A stretch of 64,000 bases of DNA from Jeongeupia wiesaeckerbachi (GTDB lineage Bacteria; Pseudomonadota; Gammaproteobacteria; Burkholderiales; Chitinibacteraceae): NCBI RefSeq assembly GCF_050916355.1, contig NZ_CP136946.1:186001-250000 (forward strand). Reading direction: 5' to 3'. The notes under the pieces are model-generated. The model did no database searches and was not told the DNA's origin. It worked only from the letters and a program-made list of their open reading frames with translations. The position numbers were made by a program, and so were the translations under genes. Within the stretch, counting starts at the first letter, position 1, and each line of letters begins with the position of its first letter. This document shows positions 43,229 to 52,396 of the stretch, piece after piece.

Positions 43229-44391
43229 AGCAGCATCTCGTTCGGCTTGTCGGCCGGCAGTTGCGCCGGATCGCCGACGATGACCTTGTCGCCTTCCTTG
43301 AGGCCCTCGAGCACCTGGGCGTTGACGTTGTCGTTGAGGCCGATGCGCACCTCCCTGTCCTGCGGCTGGTCGTTTTCGAGCACCCGCACCGCATAGCGGC
43401 CGTCCTTACCCTGCTTGCCGAACGCGGCGACCGGCAGCGCCAGCACCTGCCTGGCACCGCCCTGGACGATCACCACCTGCGCGGTCATCGACGTCTTCAG
43501 CACGTGATTCGGATTCGGCACGTCGAACAGGCCGTTGTAGTAGACCGCGGTCGTCGTCGTGCTCGAGGTGCCGGTGCCACTGTCGGTACCGATCGACTCG
43601 GGCGCCGGTTCGATCGCGCCCAAGGTGCTGTAAAAGCGCTTGCCCGGTGCGCCCAGAATGGTGAAGTAGACCTGCTGTCCCGGTTTGACGCGAACGACAT
43701 CGGCCTCGGACACCTGCGCCTTGACCGTCATCGTGTCGAGATTGGCCATGATCAGGATCGTCGGCGCGCTCTGTGCCGACACGACGGTCTGGCCTTCCTG
43801 GGTGACGACCGAAATGATCTCGCCGTCCATCGGCGCGACGATGCGCGTGTAGCCGAGGTTGGCCCGGGCGGTATCGACGTCGACCGTCGCCTGGCGGATC
43901 TGCGCGCCCAGCGCGGCGAGTTCGGCACGGGTCGAATCGAGCTGCGCCTGCGCGGTTTCAAGGTCGGCGCGCGAACTCGCGTCGCTGACCAGCATCGTCT
44001 TCTGCCGCTTCAGCGCCAGCTCGTACTGCACCAGCTGGGCGGCCTTGGCGCGCTGCTCGGCCTCGGCCCGGGCAAGGCCGGCTTCGGCTTTCCTCAGCTC
44101 GTTCTGCTGCAAGACCGGATCGATCTCGGCGAGCAACTGGCCCTTGCTCACGCGGTCGCCGAGCTTGACCTTGAGCGACTTGAGCTGACCGTTGACCTGC
44201 GCGCCGACGCTGACCTGCTTGACCGGCTTGAGCGTGCCACTGGCCAGCACGGCTTCCTCCAGATCCATCCGCGCGACCGGCGCGGTCAGGTAGTGCGGCT
44301 TGGCCGGCGGAAACAGGAAGTGGCCGATCGGCCAGGCGATCAGGGCGAGAAGCGCAATGGCGATCAGCCAGCGCAGCGGGCGTTTTTTCAT
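43225..44391 (-). CDS. macA: MacA-type periplasmic adaptor
   Basis: A 388-residue membrane-fusion protein with one N-terminal anchor (WLIAIALLALIAWPIGHFL), the barrel-sandwich/lipoyl half-motifs (ASGTLKPVKQVSVGAQVNG and LGYTRIVAPMDGEIISV), and a long coiled-coil hairpin between them (about 90-165). It links MacB to the outer-membrane channel. A Ser/Thr-rich insertion (GTDSGTGTSSTTTTAVYY) is typical of MacA. It is the first gene of macA-macB-OMF, 79 bases after the upstream outer-membrane factor gene, so read-through from the mdt genes is possible. Confidence 0.94.
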   Translation of the reverse strand: MKKRPLRWLIAIALLALIAWPIGHFLFPPAKPHYLTAPVARMDLEEAVLASGTLKPVKQVSVGAQVNGQLKSLKVKLGDRVSKGQLLAEIDPVLQQNELRKAEAGLARAEAEQRAKAAQLVQYELALKRQKTMLVSDASSRADLETAQAQLDSTRAELAALGAQIRQATVDVDTARANLGYTRIVAPMDGEIISVVTQEGQTVVSAQSAPTILIMANLDTMTVKAQVSEADVVRVKPGQQVYFTILGAPGKRFYSTLGAIEPAPESIGTDSGTGTSSTTTTAVYYNGLFDVPNPNHVLKTSMTAQVVIVQGGARQVLALPVAAFGKQGKDGRYAVRVLENDQPQDREVRIGLNDNVNAQVLEGLKEGDKVIVGDPAQLPADKPNEMLL

Positions 44392-44470
44392 GCGGGGCGG
44401 TCCGGCAGGTAGACAGGAAAACCGCCGCAGTCTAGGCGCAAGGTCGTTGCAACCTTCGCGCCATTTGTAA

Positions 44471-45916
44471 TTACTTGTTGGCGACCTGCGGCGTCACGTC
44501 ACCATCCCAGCCGCCACCGATCGCCTTGACGAGCAGCACGCTGGCCGACAGTTGCCGGCCGACGAGCTGCAGCGCGGTTTTCTCGTTGCCATAGCGCGTG
44601 GCCTGGGTGCTGGCGACGTTGAGATAATCGACCGTGCCGGCCGTGTATTGGTTCAACGCCAGCCGTTCGGCCTCGCGTGCCGCGGTGACCGCGTCGTTCT
44701 GCGCATCGACTTCCTTCGCCAGCAGATCGATCGCGGCCAGATTGTCCTCGACCTCCTGCAGGCTGCCCAGCACGGTCTGCCGGTACGTCGCGACCGATGC
44801 GTCGTATGCGGCGACGGCCTGATCGCTGCGCGCCGAACGCGCACCGGCGTCGAAGAGGGTTTCGGCCACCGTCGCCCCCAGCGCCCAGACGCGGCCCGGC
44901 GCGTTGAACCAGTCCGACAGGCTGGCGCTCTGCAAGCCGCCGGTCGCGCTCAGCACCAGCGACGGAAAGAACGCCGCCTTGGCAACGCCGACCTGCGCGT
45001 TGCTTGAGGCCACAGCGCGCTCGGCGCTGGCGACATCCGGACGGCGTTCGAGCAACTGCGACGGCACACCGGTCGGGATCATCGGCAGCACCGGTTGCCA
45101 TGCGGGATCGGCCGCCAGCGAGAACTGTGCCGGCGCCTTGCCGATCAGGATGGCGATCGCGTGTTCGAGCTGCCGGCGCGAGAGCACGAGATCGATCGCC
45201 TGTGCCTCGGCGCTCTTCAACTGGCTTTGCGCCTGCGCGACATCGGCGCGGGTGACGATGCCGGCGGCATACTTGTTCTGCGTCAGCGTCAACGACTTGG
45301 CATACGCCGCGACGGTGTCGTCGGCGAGACGCTTTTGCGCGTCGGTGATCCGCAGCTGCAGATAGTTCTGCACCAGCTCGGCCTGCGCCGACAGCCGTGC
45401 CGCGGCAAGGTCGGCGGCGCTGGCCTGCGTATCGGCGTCGGACGATTCGACCTGCCGGCGGATGCCACCCCAGATGTCCGGCTCCCAGCTCGCATCGAGC
45501 GACAGGTTCTGGCTGTTCTGAATTTGCGATGCCTTGGTGTTCTTGTCGATCGAACCGTTGCGGCCAGCCGAATAACCCAAACCGAGCGTCGGGAAAAACG
45601 CCGCCCTCGCTTCCTGCGCGCTCGCGCGCGCCTGCCGGTAACGCGCCACGGCGGCGGCGACGTTCTGGTTCGATACATCGACCTGCGCGGCCAGTTCGTT
45701 CAACAGCGGGTCGTTGTAGATCGTCCACCACGCGCCACGCGGCACGTGATCGGCCGGGCTGGCGACCTTCCAGCCTTCGGGCACTTCGCGGAAGGCATCG
45801 GCCGCGGCCGGGCCGGACGCCGTCGCCGCGGAGTCGGGGCGCTGGTAGTCGGGGCCGACGGCGCAGCCGGTCAGCGCAACGGCAAGGATCAGGGGAAGTA
45901 CGCGGAAACGGAACAT
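44471..45916 (-). CDS. Outer-membrane efflux lipoprotein, NodT family (second copy)
   Basis: A 481-residue TolC-like lipoprotein (lipobox LILAVALTGCAVG) with SWEPDIWGGIRRQVESSDAD and QLLERRPDVASAERAVASSN. It differs clearly from the copy at 39865, so it is not a recent duplicate. Three bases separate it from the mdtC stop, so it belongs to the mdtABC pump, matching the MuxABC-OpmB arrangement of Pseudomonas, which also brings its own channel. Confidence 0.92.
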   Translation of the reverse strand: MFRFRVLPLILAVALTGCAVGPDYQRPDSAATASGPAAADAFREVPEGWKVASPADHVPRGAWWTIYNDPLLNELAAQVDVSNQNVAAAVARYRQARASAQEARAAFFPTLGLGYSAGRNGSIDKNTKASQIQNSQNLSLDASWEPDIWGGIRRQVESSDADTQASAADLAAARLSAQAELVQNYLQLRITDAQKRLADDTVAAYAKSLTLTQNKYAAGIVTRADVAQAQSQLKSAEAQAIDLVLSRRQLEHAIAILIGKAPAQFSLAADPAWQPVLPMIPTGVPSQLLERRPDVASAERAVASSNAQVGVAKAAFFPSLVLSATGGLQSASLSDWFNAPGRVWALGATVAETLFDAGARSARSDQAVAAYDASVATYRQTVLGSLQEVEDNLAAIDLLAKEVDAQNDAVTAAREAERLALNQYTAGTVDYLNVASTQATRYGNEKTALQLVGRQLSASVLLVKAIGGGWDGDVTPQVANK

Positions 45917-45919
45917 GGA

Positions 45920-48900
45920 TCAGGCCTCCTTGCGCCGGTACAGCGCCGCCCATTGGCGGCTGCCCCACAGGCGCAAGCGATCGAGGTAAAGGTAGACGAC
46001 CGGAGTCGTGTAAAGGGTGAGCAGCTGGCTCATCACCAGGCCGCCGACGATGGCGATGCCGAGCGGCTGGCGCAGCTCGGCACCGTCGCCATGGCCGAGC
46101 ATCAGCGGCAGCGCGCCGAACAGCGCGGCCATCGTCGTCATCATGATCGGGCGGAAACGCAGCAGACAGGCCTTGTAGATCGCATCGCGCGAACTCAGCC
46201 CCTCGTTGCGTTCGGCATCGAGCGCGAAGTCGATCATCATGATGGCGTTCTTTTTGACGATGCCGATCAGAAGCAGCACGCCGACAAGTGCGATCAGGCT
46301 GAAATCGGTCTTGAACGCCATCAGCGCCAAGAGCGCGCCGATGCCGGCCGACGGCAGCGTCGACAGGATGGTCAGCGGATGGATCAGGCTCTCGTACAGG
46401 ATGCCGAGCACGATATAGACGGCGATGATCGCCGCGAGGATCAGCAGGGGCTGGTTGCTCACCGACGACTGGAAGGCCTTGGCGGTACCGGCAAAGCTGC
46501 CCTGCACGCTGGTCGGCACGCCAAGCCGCGCCATCTCGGTATTGATCGCCTCGGTTGCCTGCGACAGCGACACGCCCGGCGCGAGGTTGAACGAGATCGT
46601 CGTCGCGGCAAACTGGCCCTGATGGTTGACCGCCAGCGGCGTGAACGACGGCGCCCAGCGCGCGAAGCTCGACAGCGGCACCTGCGCGCCGTTCGGGCCG
46701 ATGACGAAGAGCTTGTGCAGCGCCTCCGGGCTTTGCGCGTACTGCGGCGCGACCTCCATCACCACGTGGTACTGGTTCAGCGTCGAATAGATGTTGGCGA
46801 TCTGCCGCTGGCCGAAGGCATTGTTCAGCACATTGTCGATGTCCTTGGCCGTCAGCCCGAGACGGGACGCGGCGTCGCGGTCGACTTCGAGCGCGGTTTC
46901 GACACCGCGGTCCTGCTGGTCGGTGTTGACGTCGGTGAGGATGGACATATTCGACAGCGATTCACGAATTTTCGGCTCCCAGGTACGCAGCGTCGGCAGA
47001 TCGTCGCCCTGCAGCGTGAACTGGTACGAGGCATTGCCCTGACGGCCACCGATGCGGATGTCCTGCTGCGGCACCATGAACAGCCGTGCGCCCGGCACGT
47101 GCGACAGCTTGCCGCGCAGCCGGGCGATGATCTCCTGCGCCGGCTCGCGCTCGGCGCGCGGCTTGAGCGAGATGAACATCGAGCCGCTGTTGGTGCCGCC
47201 ACGGCCGCCGGTGAAGGCGGTGACGGTATCGACCGCCGGATCGGCGCGGACGATGTCGATGAACTGCTGCATCTTCAGCTTCATCGACTGGAACGAGATG
47301 CTCTGGTCGGCCTGGATGAAGCCCGACACGCGGCCGATGTCCTGCTCGGGGAAGAAGCCCTTCGGAATCGTCTTGTACAGATGGACATTGAAAATCACCG
47401 TGACGATCAGCACCAGCACCGTCAGCAGCGAGTGCCTGAGCGCCCACGACAGCGAACTCGCGTACGCACTTTGCATGCGCGCGAACACGGCGCCAAAACC
47501 GCGGATCAGCCAGTTGGGGCGACGCTGATGATCGTCGGCCCGCAACAGCCTGGCGCACATCATCGGTGTCATCGACAGCGAGACGACCATCGAAATCAGG
47601 ATCGCCACCGACAGCGTCACCGCGAATTCCTGAAACAGCCGTCCCGGCAGGCCGCCCATCAGCAAGAGCGGAATGAACACCGCGACCAGCGAGATGCTCA
47701 TCGACAGCACGGTGAAGCCGACCTCGCGTGCGCCCTGCAACGCGGCCGGAAACGGCGCCATGCCGTCCTCGATATGCCGGGCGACGTTTTCGAGCACGAC
47801 GATCGCATCGTCGACGACGAAACCGGTGGCGATGATCAGCGCCATCAATGACAGATTGTTGAGGCTGAAACCGAGCAGATACATCGCCGCGAAGCTGCCG
47901 ATCAGCGATACCGGCACGACGACGCAAGGGATCAGCGTGGCGCGGGCATTGCCGATGAACAGGTAGACGACGAGGATGACCAGCGCGACGGCGATCAGCA
48001 GCGTGCGCTCGACCTCGGCCAGCGAGGCGCGGATCGTCGGCGATCTATCCATCTGCACGGTCAGATCGACCGCGCCGGGCAAGGATGCGCGCAGCATCGG
48101 CAGCTCGGCGCGAATCCGGTCGACGGTATCGATGATGTTGGCGCCCGGCGCACGGGTGATGATCAGGAGCACCGACGGCTTGCCGTTGGCCGAGCCGGCG
48201 TTGCGGCTGTTTTCGACCGCGTCGCGGACATTGGCCACATCGGACAGCCGCACGCCGGCGCCGTTCTGATAATGGACGATCAGCGGCATGTAGTCGGCCG
48301 CCTTCTTGGCCTGATCGTTGGCCTGGATCTGCCAGCGCCGAGCGCCGTCCTCGACCGCGCCCTTGGGCCGGTTGACGTTGGCCTGGTTGATCGCCTGCCG
48401 CACCGCGTCGAGCGACACGCCCTGGTGCGCCAGCGCGTTCGGGTTCAGTTCGACCCGCACCGCCGGCAGCGAGCTGCCGCCGACGTTGACGTCGCCGACG
48501 CCGCTGATCTGCAGCAGCTTCTGCGCGATCACCGACGAGGCGAAGTCGTACATCTGCCCCTGACTCAGCGTCTGCGACGTCAGCGCCATGATCATGATCG
48601 GCGAGTCGGACGGGTTGACCTTGCGATAGCTCGGGTTGCTCGGCAGGCTGGTCGGCAACAGCGCCTTGGCGGCATTGATCGCCGCCTGCACATCGCGCGC
48701 GGCGCCGTCGATGTCGCGATCGAGGTCGAACTGCAAGGTCACGCGGGTGCTGCCGAGCGAGCTCGACGACGTCATCTCGGAAATGCCGGCAATCCGGCCG
48801 AAGGCGCGTTCGAGCGGCGTCGCCACCGTCGCCGCCATCGTTTCCGGGCTGGCGCCGGGCAGGTTGGCCGAGACCGAGATCGTCGGATAATCGACCTGCG

Positions 48901-49012
48901 GCAGCGGCGCGACCGCCAGCAGCTTGAAGCCGATCATCCCGGCAAGGACGATGCCGAGCATCAGCAGCGTCGTCGCCACCGGCCGGTTGATGAAGAGTTT
49001 CGAGAGGTTCAT
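45920..49012 (-). CDS. mdtC: RND efflux pump inner-membrane subunit, MdtC type
   Basis: A 1030-residue RND permease, twelve membrane helices and two periplasmic porter/docking halves. It starts MNLSKLFINRPVATTLLMLG, and includes LMALIIATGFVVDDAIVVLE, the helix 4 segment with the proton-relay Asp pair. MdtB and MdtC form a heterotrimer (two B, one C) exporting bile salts and novobiocin-like compounds in E. coli. Overlaps mdtB by four bases (ATGA). Length is standard. Confidence 0.94.
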   Translation of the reverse strand: MNLSKLFINRPVATTLLMLGIVLAGMIGFKLLAVAPLPQVDYPTISVSANLPGASPETMAATVATPLERAFGRIAGISEMTSSSSLGSTRVTLQFDLDRDIDGAARDVQAAINAAKALLPTSLPSNPSYRKVNPSDSPIMIMALTSQTLSQGQMYDFASSVIAQKLLQISGVGDVNVGGSSLPAVRVELNPNALAHQGVSLDAVRQAINQANVNRPKGAVEDGARRWQIQANDQAKKAADYMPLIVHYQNGAGVRLSDVANVRDAVENSRNAGSANGKPSVLLIITRAPGANIIDTVDRIRAELPMLRASLPGAVDLTVQMDRSPTIRASLAEVERTLLIAVALVILVVYLFIGNARATLIPCVVVPVSLIGSFAAMYLLGFSLNNLSLMALIIATGFVVDDAIVVLENVARHIEDGMAPFPAALQGAREVGFTVLSMSISLVAVFIPLLLMGGLPGRLFQEFAVTLSVAILISMVVSLSMTPMMCARLLRADDHQRRPNWLIRGFGAVFARMQSAYASSLSWALRHSLLTVLVLIVTVIFNVHLYKTIPKGFFPEQDIGRVSGFIQADQSISFQSMKLKMQQFIDIVRADPAVDTVTAFTGGRGGTNSGSMFISLKPRAEREPAQEIIARLRGKLSHVPGARLFMVPQQDIRIGGRQGNASYQFTLQGDDLPTLRTWEPKIRESLSNMSILTDVNTDQQDRGVETALEVDRDAASRLGLTAKDIDNVLNNAFGQRQIANIYSTLNQYHVVMEVAPQYAQSPEALHKLFVIGPNGAQVPLSSFARWAPSFTPLAVNHQGQFAATTISFNLAPGVSLSQATEAINTEMARLGVPTSVQGSFAGTAKAFQSSVSNQPLLILAAIIAVYIVLGILYESLIHPLTILSTLPSAGIGALLALMAFKTDFSLIALVGVLLLIGIVKKNAIMMIDFALDAERNEGLSSRDAIYKACLLRFRPIMMTTMAALFGALPLMLGHGDGAELRQPLGIAIVGGLVMSQLLTLYTTPVVYLYLDRLRLWGSRQWAALYRRKEA

Positions 49013-52000
49013 GCGTCCGCCGCCGCCGCACGGCCCGCCTTGACGCGCCGCGCCAGCCGGTCGAACGCCAGATAGATCACCGGCGTCGTGAACAGCGTCA
49101 GCACCTGGCTGAAGATCAGCCCGCCGACCATCGCCACACCGAGCGGGTGACGCAGCTCGGCGCCGACGCCGTTGCCGAGCATCAGCGGCAGCGCACCAAG
49201 CAGTGCCGCCATCGTCGTCATCAGAATCGGCCGGAAGCGCAGCAAGGCGGCCTGATAGATCGCCTCGCGCGGCGCCAGCCCTTGTTCGCGCTCGGCGTCG
49301 AGTGCGAAGTCGATCATCATGATCGCGTTCTTCTTGACGATGCCGATCAAGAGCACGATGCCGATGATCGCGATCACCGACAGATCGTTACCGGTGAACA
49401 TCAGCGCCAGCAGGGCGCCGACGCCGGCCGACGGCAAGGTCGAGAGGATGGTCACCGGGTGGATATAGCTCTCGTACAGGACGCCGAGGACGATGTACAT
49501 CGTCACGATCGCCGCCAGAATCAGCCACAGCTGGTTGTCGAGCGCCGCCTGGAACGCCAGCGCCGCGCCCTGGAATTGCGTCTGCACCGCGAGCGGCACG
49601 CCGATCTCGGCCTCGGCCGCCTTGATCGCCTCGACCGCATGGCCAAGCGCCGCACCCGGCGCGAGGTTGAACGAGATCGTCACCGCCGGGAACTGGCCCA
49701 GATGGTTGATCACCAGCGAGCCGTAGCGCTCGGACACCTGCGCGATGCTGGAAAGCGGCACCTGCGTGCCGCTGTTCGACGTCAGGTACAGATCGTTCAG
49801 CGAGCGCGGTCCGCGCTGCATCTCGGGCTCGGCTTCAAGCACCACGCGGTACTGGTTGGCCTGGGTGAAGATCGTCGACACCAGCCGCTGGCCGTAGGCG
49901 TTGTACAGCGCGCCATCGATCTGTTGCACCGTCACGCCGAGCCGCGCCGCGGCATCGCGGTCGATATCGACATAGGTGACGAGGCCGCGGTCCTGCAGAT
50001 CGCTGGTGACGTCGGCCAGCGACGGTTCGCGGTTCAGCCGGTCGACGAGCTTGCGCGTCCACTCCGACAGCAAAGCCGGGTCGGACGCTTCGAGCGTGAA
50101 CTGGTACTGAGTGCGGCTGACGCGGTCTTCGATCGTCAGATCCTGCACCGGCTGCATGAAGAGCCGGATGCCTTCGACGTCGGCGAGCCGCTGCTGCAGC
50201 CGGGCGATGATCGCCGGTGCGCGGTCGTCACGCTGTTCGAGCGGCTTCAGATTGATCTGCATCCGGCCGCTGTTCAGCGTCGCATTGGTGCCGTCGACGC
50301 CGATGAACGACGACAGGCTTTCGACGTCCGGGTCTTCGAGCACGATCTTCGCCAGCGCCTGCTGGCGCTCGGCCATCGCCGCGAACGACACCGACTGCGG
50401 CGCCTCGGTAATGCCCTGGATCACGCCGGTATCCTGCTGCGGGAAGAAGCCCTTCGGAATCCACACATACAGCAGGCCGGTGAGCACCAGCGTACCGACC
50501 GCCACCCACAGCGTTGCGGTCTGGTGCTCAAGCACCCATGTCAGCTTCTTGCCGTAGTAGGCAATCATCCGGTCAAAGAACGCGCCTGCCGCGTGATAGA
50601 AACGGCCCTGCTTTTCCTCGGGCACGTGTTTGAGCAACTTCGCGCACATCATCGGCGTCAGCGTCAGCGAGACAACCATCGAAATCACGATCGACACCGC
50701 CAGCGTGATCGCGAACTCGCGGAACAGCCGGCCGACGACGTCGCCCATGAACAAGAGCGGAATCAGCACCGCAATCAGCGATACCGTCAGCGAGATGATG
50801 GTGAAGCCGATCTCGCCTGCGCCCTTGAGCGCGGCCTCAAGCGGCGGATCGCCCTGCTCGATGTAGCGGGCGATGTTCTCGATCATCACGATCGCATCGT
50901 CGACGACGAAGCCGGTCGCGATCGTCAGCGCCATCAGGCTGAGGTTGTTGATCGAGAAACCGGCCATATGCATCACGGCGAAGGTGCCGATCAGCGACAG
51001 CGGCACGGCAATGCCCGGAATCAGCGTCGCCGACACATTGCGCAGAAAAACGAAGATCACCGCGACGACGAGGAAAATCGCCAGCAGCAGCTCGTGCTGC
51101 ACGTCCTTGACCGAGGCGCGGATCGTCGTCGTCCGGTCGGTGAGGATCTTGACCTCGAGCGCGCCGGGCAGCGCCGCCTGCAACTGCGGCAGCAGGCTCT
51201 TGATCCGGTCGACGGTCTGGATCACGTTGGCGCCCGGCTGGCGCTGCACATTGATCACCAGCGCGGCCCTGTCGTCGGCCCACGCGGCGAGCTTGTCGTT
51301 CTCGGCGCCGTCGACGACGTCGGCGACGTCGCCCAGCCGGATTGCCGCGCCATTCTTGTAGGCGATCACCAGATCGCGGTAAGCCTGCGGCGATTGCAGC
51401 TGGTCGTTGGCCGAGATCGTCGAAGCCTTGTTCGGGCCGTCGAAATTGCCCTTGGCGCCGTTGACGTTGGCGTTGCCGATCGCGGTACTGATGGTGTCGA
51501 GATCGAGCCCCAGCGCGGCAATCGCGCGCGGGTTCGCCTGCACCCGCACCGCCGGGCGCATGCCGCCCGAGACGCTGACGAGGCCGACGCCGGGCAGTTG
51601 CGAAATCTTCGCGGCAACGCGGGTATCGATCAGGTCCTGCACCCGGGTCAGCGGCATCGACTTCGACATCACCGCCAGCGTCAGCACCGGCACATCGGCC
51701 GGGTTGACCTTGTTGTAGACCGGCGGATTCGGCAGATCGTCCGGCAGCAGATTGCTCGCCGCGTTGATCGCCGCCTGTACTTCCTGCTCGGCGACGTCGA
51801 GCCCGAGTTCGAGGCCGAACTGCAGCGTGATGACCGAAGCACCGCCCGAGCTTTGCGAGCTCATCTGCTTCAACCCCGGCATCTGGCCGAACTGGCGTTC
51901 GAGCGGCGCGGTGATCGACGACGTGGTCACATCGGGGCTGGCGCCCGGATACAGCGTGACGACCTGGATCGTCGGGTAATCGACCTCGGGCAAGGCCGAA

Positions 52001-52101
52001 ATCGGCAGCACCCGGTAGGCGACAAGGCCGGCGAGCAGGATCGCGACCATCAACAGCGAGGTGGCGACCGGGCGGAGGATGAACAGACGGGACGGATTCA
52101 T
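49009..52101 (-). CDS. mdtB: RND efflux pump inner-membrane subunit, MdtB type
   Basis: A 1030-residue RND permease, partner of MdtC in the same pump and clearly paralogous. It starts MNPSRLFILRPVATSLLMVA; the next segment PISALPEVDYPTIQVVTLYP is the MdtB/MuxB version. The Asp-rich helix LTIATGFVVDDAIVMIENIA is intact. In E. coli proton translocation runs mainly through MdtB and drug binding through MdtC. Unusually it is separated from mdtA by 295 bases that hold a repeat-like hairpin sequence. Confidence 0.94.
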   Translation of the reverse strand: MNPSRLFILRPVATSLLMVAILLAGLVAYRVLPISALPEVDYPTIQVVTLYPGASPDVTTSSITAPLERQFGQMPGLKQMSSQSSGGASVITLQFGLELGLDVAEQEVQAAINAASNLLPDDLPNPPVYNKVNPADVPVLTLAVMSKSMPLTRVQDLIDTRVAAKISQLPGVGLVSVSGGMRPAVRVQANPRAIAALGLDLDTISTAIGNANVNGAKGNFDGPNKASTISANDQLQSPQAYRDLVIAYKNGAAIRLGDVADVVDGAENDKLAAWADDRAALVINVQRQPGANVIQTVDRIKSLLPQLQAALPGALEVKILTDRTTTIRASVKDVQHELLLAIFLVVAVIFVFLRNVSATLIPGIAVPLSLIGTFAVMHMAGFSINNLSLMALTIATGFVVDDAIVMIENIARYIEQGDPPLEAALKGAGEIGFTIISLTVSLIAVLIPLLFMGDVVGRLFREFAITLAVSIVISMVVSLTLTPMMCAKLLKHVPEEKQGRFYHAAGAFFDRMIAYYGKKLTWVLEHQTATLWVAVGTLVLTGLLYVWIPKGFFPQQDTGVIQGITEAPQSVSFAAMAERQQALAKIVLEDPDVESLSSFIGVDGTNATLNSGRMQINLKPLEQRDDRAPAIIARLQQRLADVEGIRLFMQPVQDLTIEDRVSRTQYQFTLEASDPALLSEWTRKLVDRLNREPSLADVTSDLQDRGLVTYVDIDRDAAARLGVTVQQIDGALYNAYGQRLVSTIFTQANQYRVVLEAEPEMQRGPRSLNDLYLTSNSGTQVPLSSIAQVSERYGSLVINHLGQFPAVTISFNLAPGAALGHAVEAIKAAEAEIGVPLAVQTQFQGAALAFQAALDNQLWLILAAIVTMYIVLGVLYESYIHPVTILSTLPSAGVGALLALMFTGNDLSVIAIIGIVLLIGIVKKNAIMMIDFALDAEREQGLAPREAIYQAALLRFRPILMTTMAALLGALPLMLGNGVGAELRHPLGVAMVGGLIFSQVLTLFTTPVIYLAFDRLARRVKAGRAAAADA

Positions 52102-52263
52102 GCCACTGCTCCCGCATGTCTGGAGATACAGGCGCCGTCAATGCTGTGCCGCGCTCGTTGCGCTGGAGCGTATCCCCCTTTCGCCCATCGCCGAGAGAGT
52201 GGAGAGAGACAAACGGCGTCATTGTTTGGCTCACGACCGACCGTGGGCAGCCCGGAGGGACGC

Positions 52264-52312
52264 AGGCGAGGGGTCGCCTGCTCACTTTCTTTGGCGACGC
52301 AAAGAAAGTGAG
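52264..52312. repeat. Repeat-like double hairpin in the mdtA-mdtB gap
   Basis: Two adjacent hairpins occupy the 295-base gap: AGGCGA-GGGG-TCGCCT (52264-52279) and CTCACTTTCTTTG with its perfect 13-bp complement around GCGACG (52281-52312). Sequences of this AAAGAAAGT/GCGAC type are, as I recall, dispersed extragenic elements in many Beta- and Gammaproteobacteria. The gap has no supported gene; the frame across it (52098-52400) reads like the translated repeat. Confidence 0.5.
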
Positions 52313-52396
52313 TCCCCGTCGCGGATTGCAACTGCAAATAGGGTGCCGAAGGCACTGAAAACAGATGCGGCTCCCTATGCTCGCGCGTCGCGCCGA

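Noticed and set aside
44499..45968. 489-codon minus-strand frame overlapping the second outer-membrane factor
   Set aside because: It is another frame of the same strand; only the frame with the lipobox and NodT motifs makes sense.
49147..52311. 1054-codon plus-strand frame opposite mdtB, and similar ones at 45095-47851, 17937-20552 and 1638-2984
   Set aside because: All mirror well-identified minus-strand genes and read as His/Arg/Gln-rich antisense sequence.
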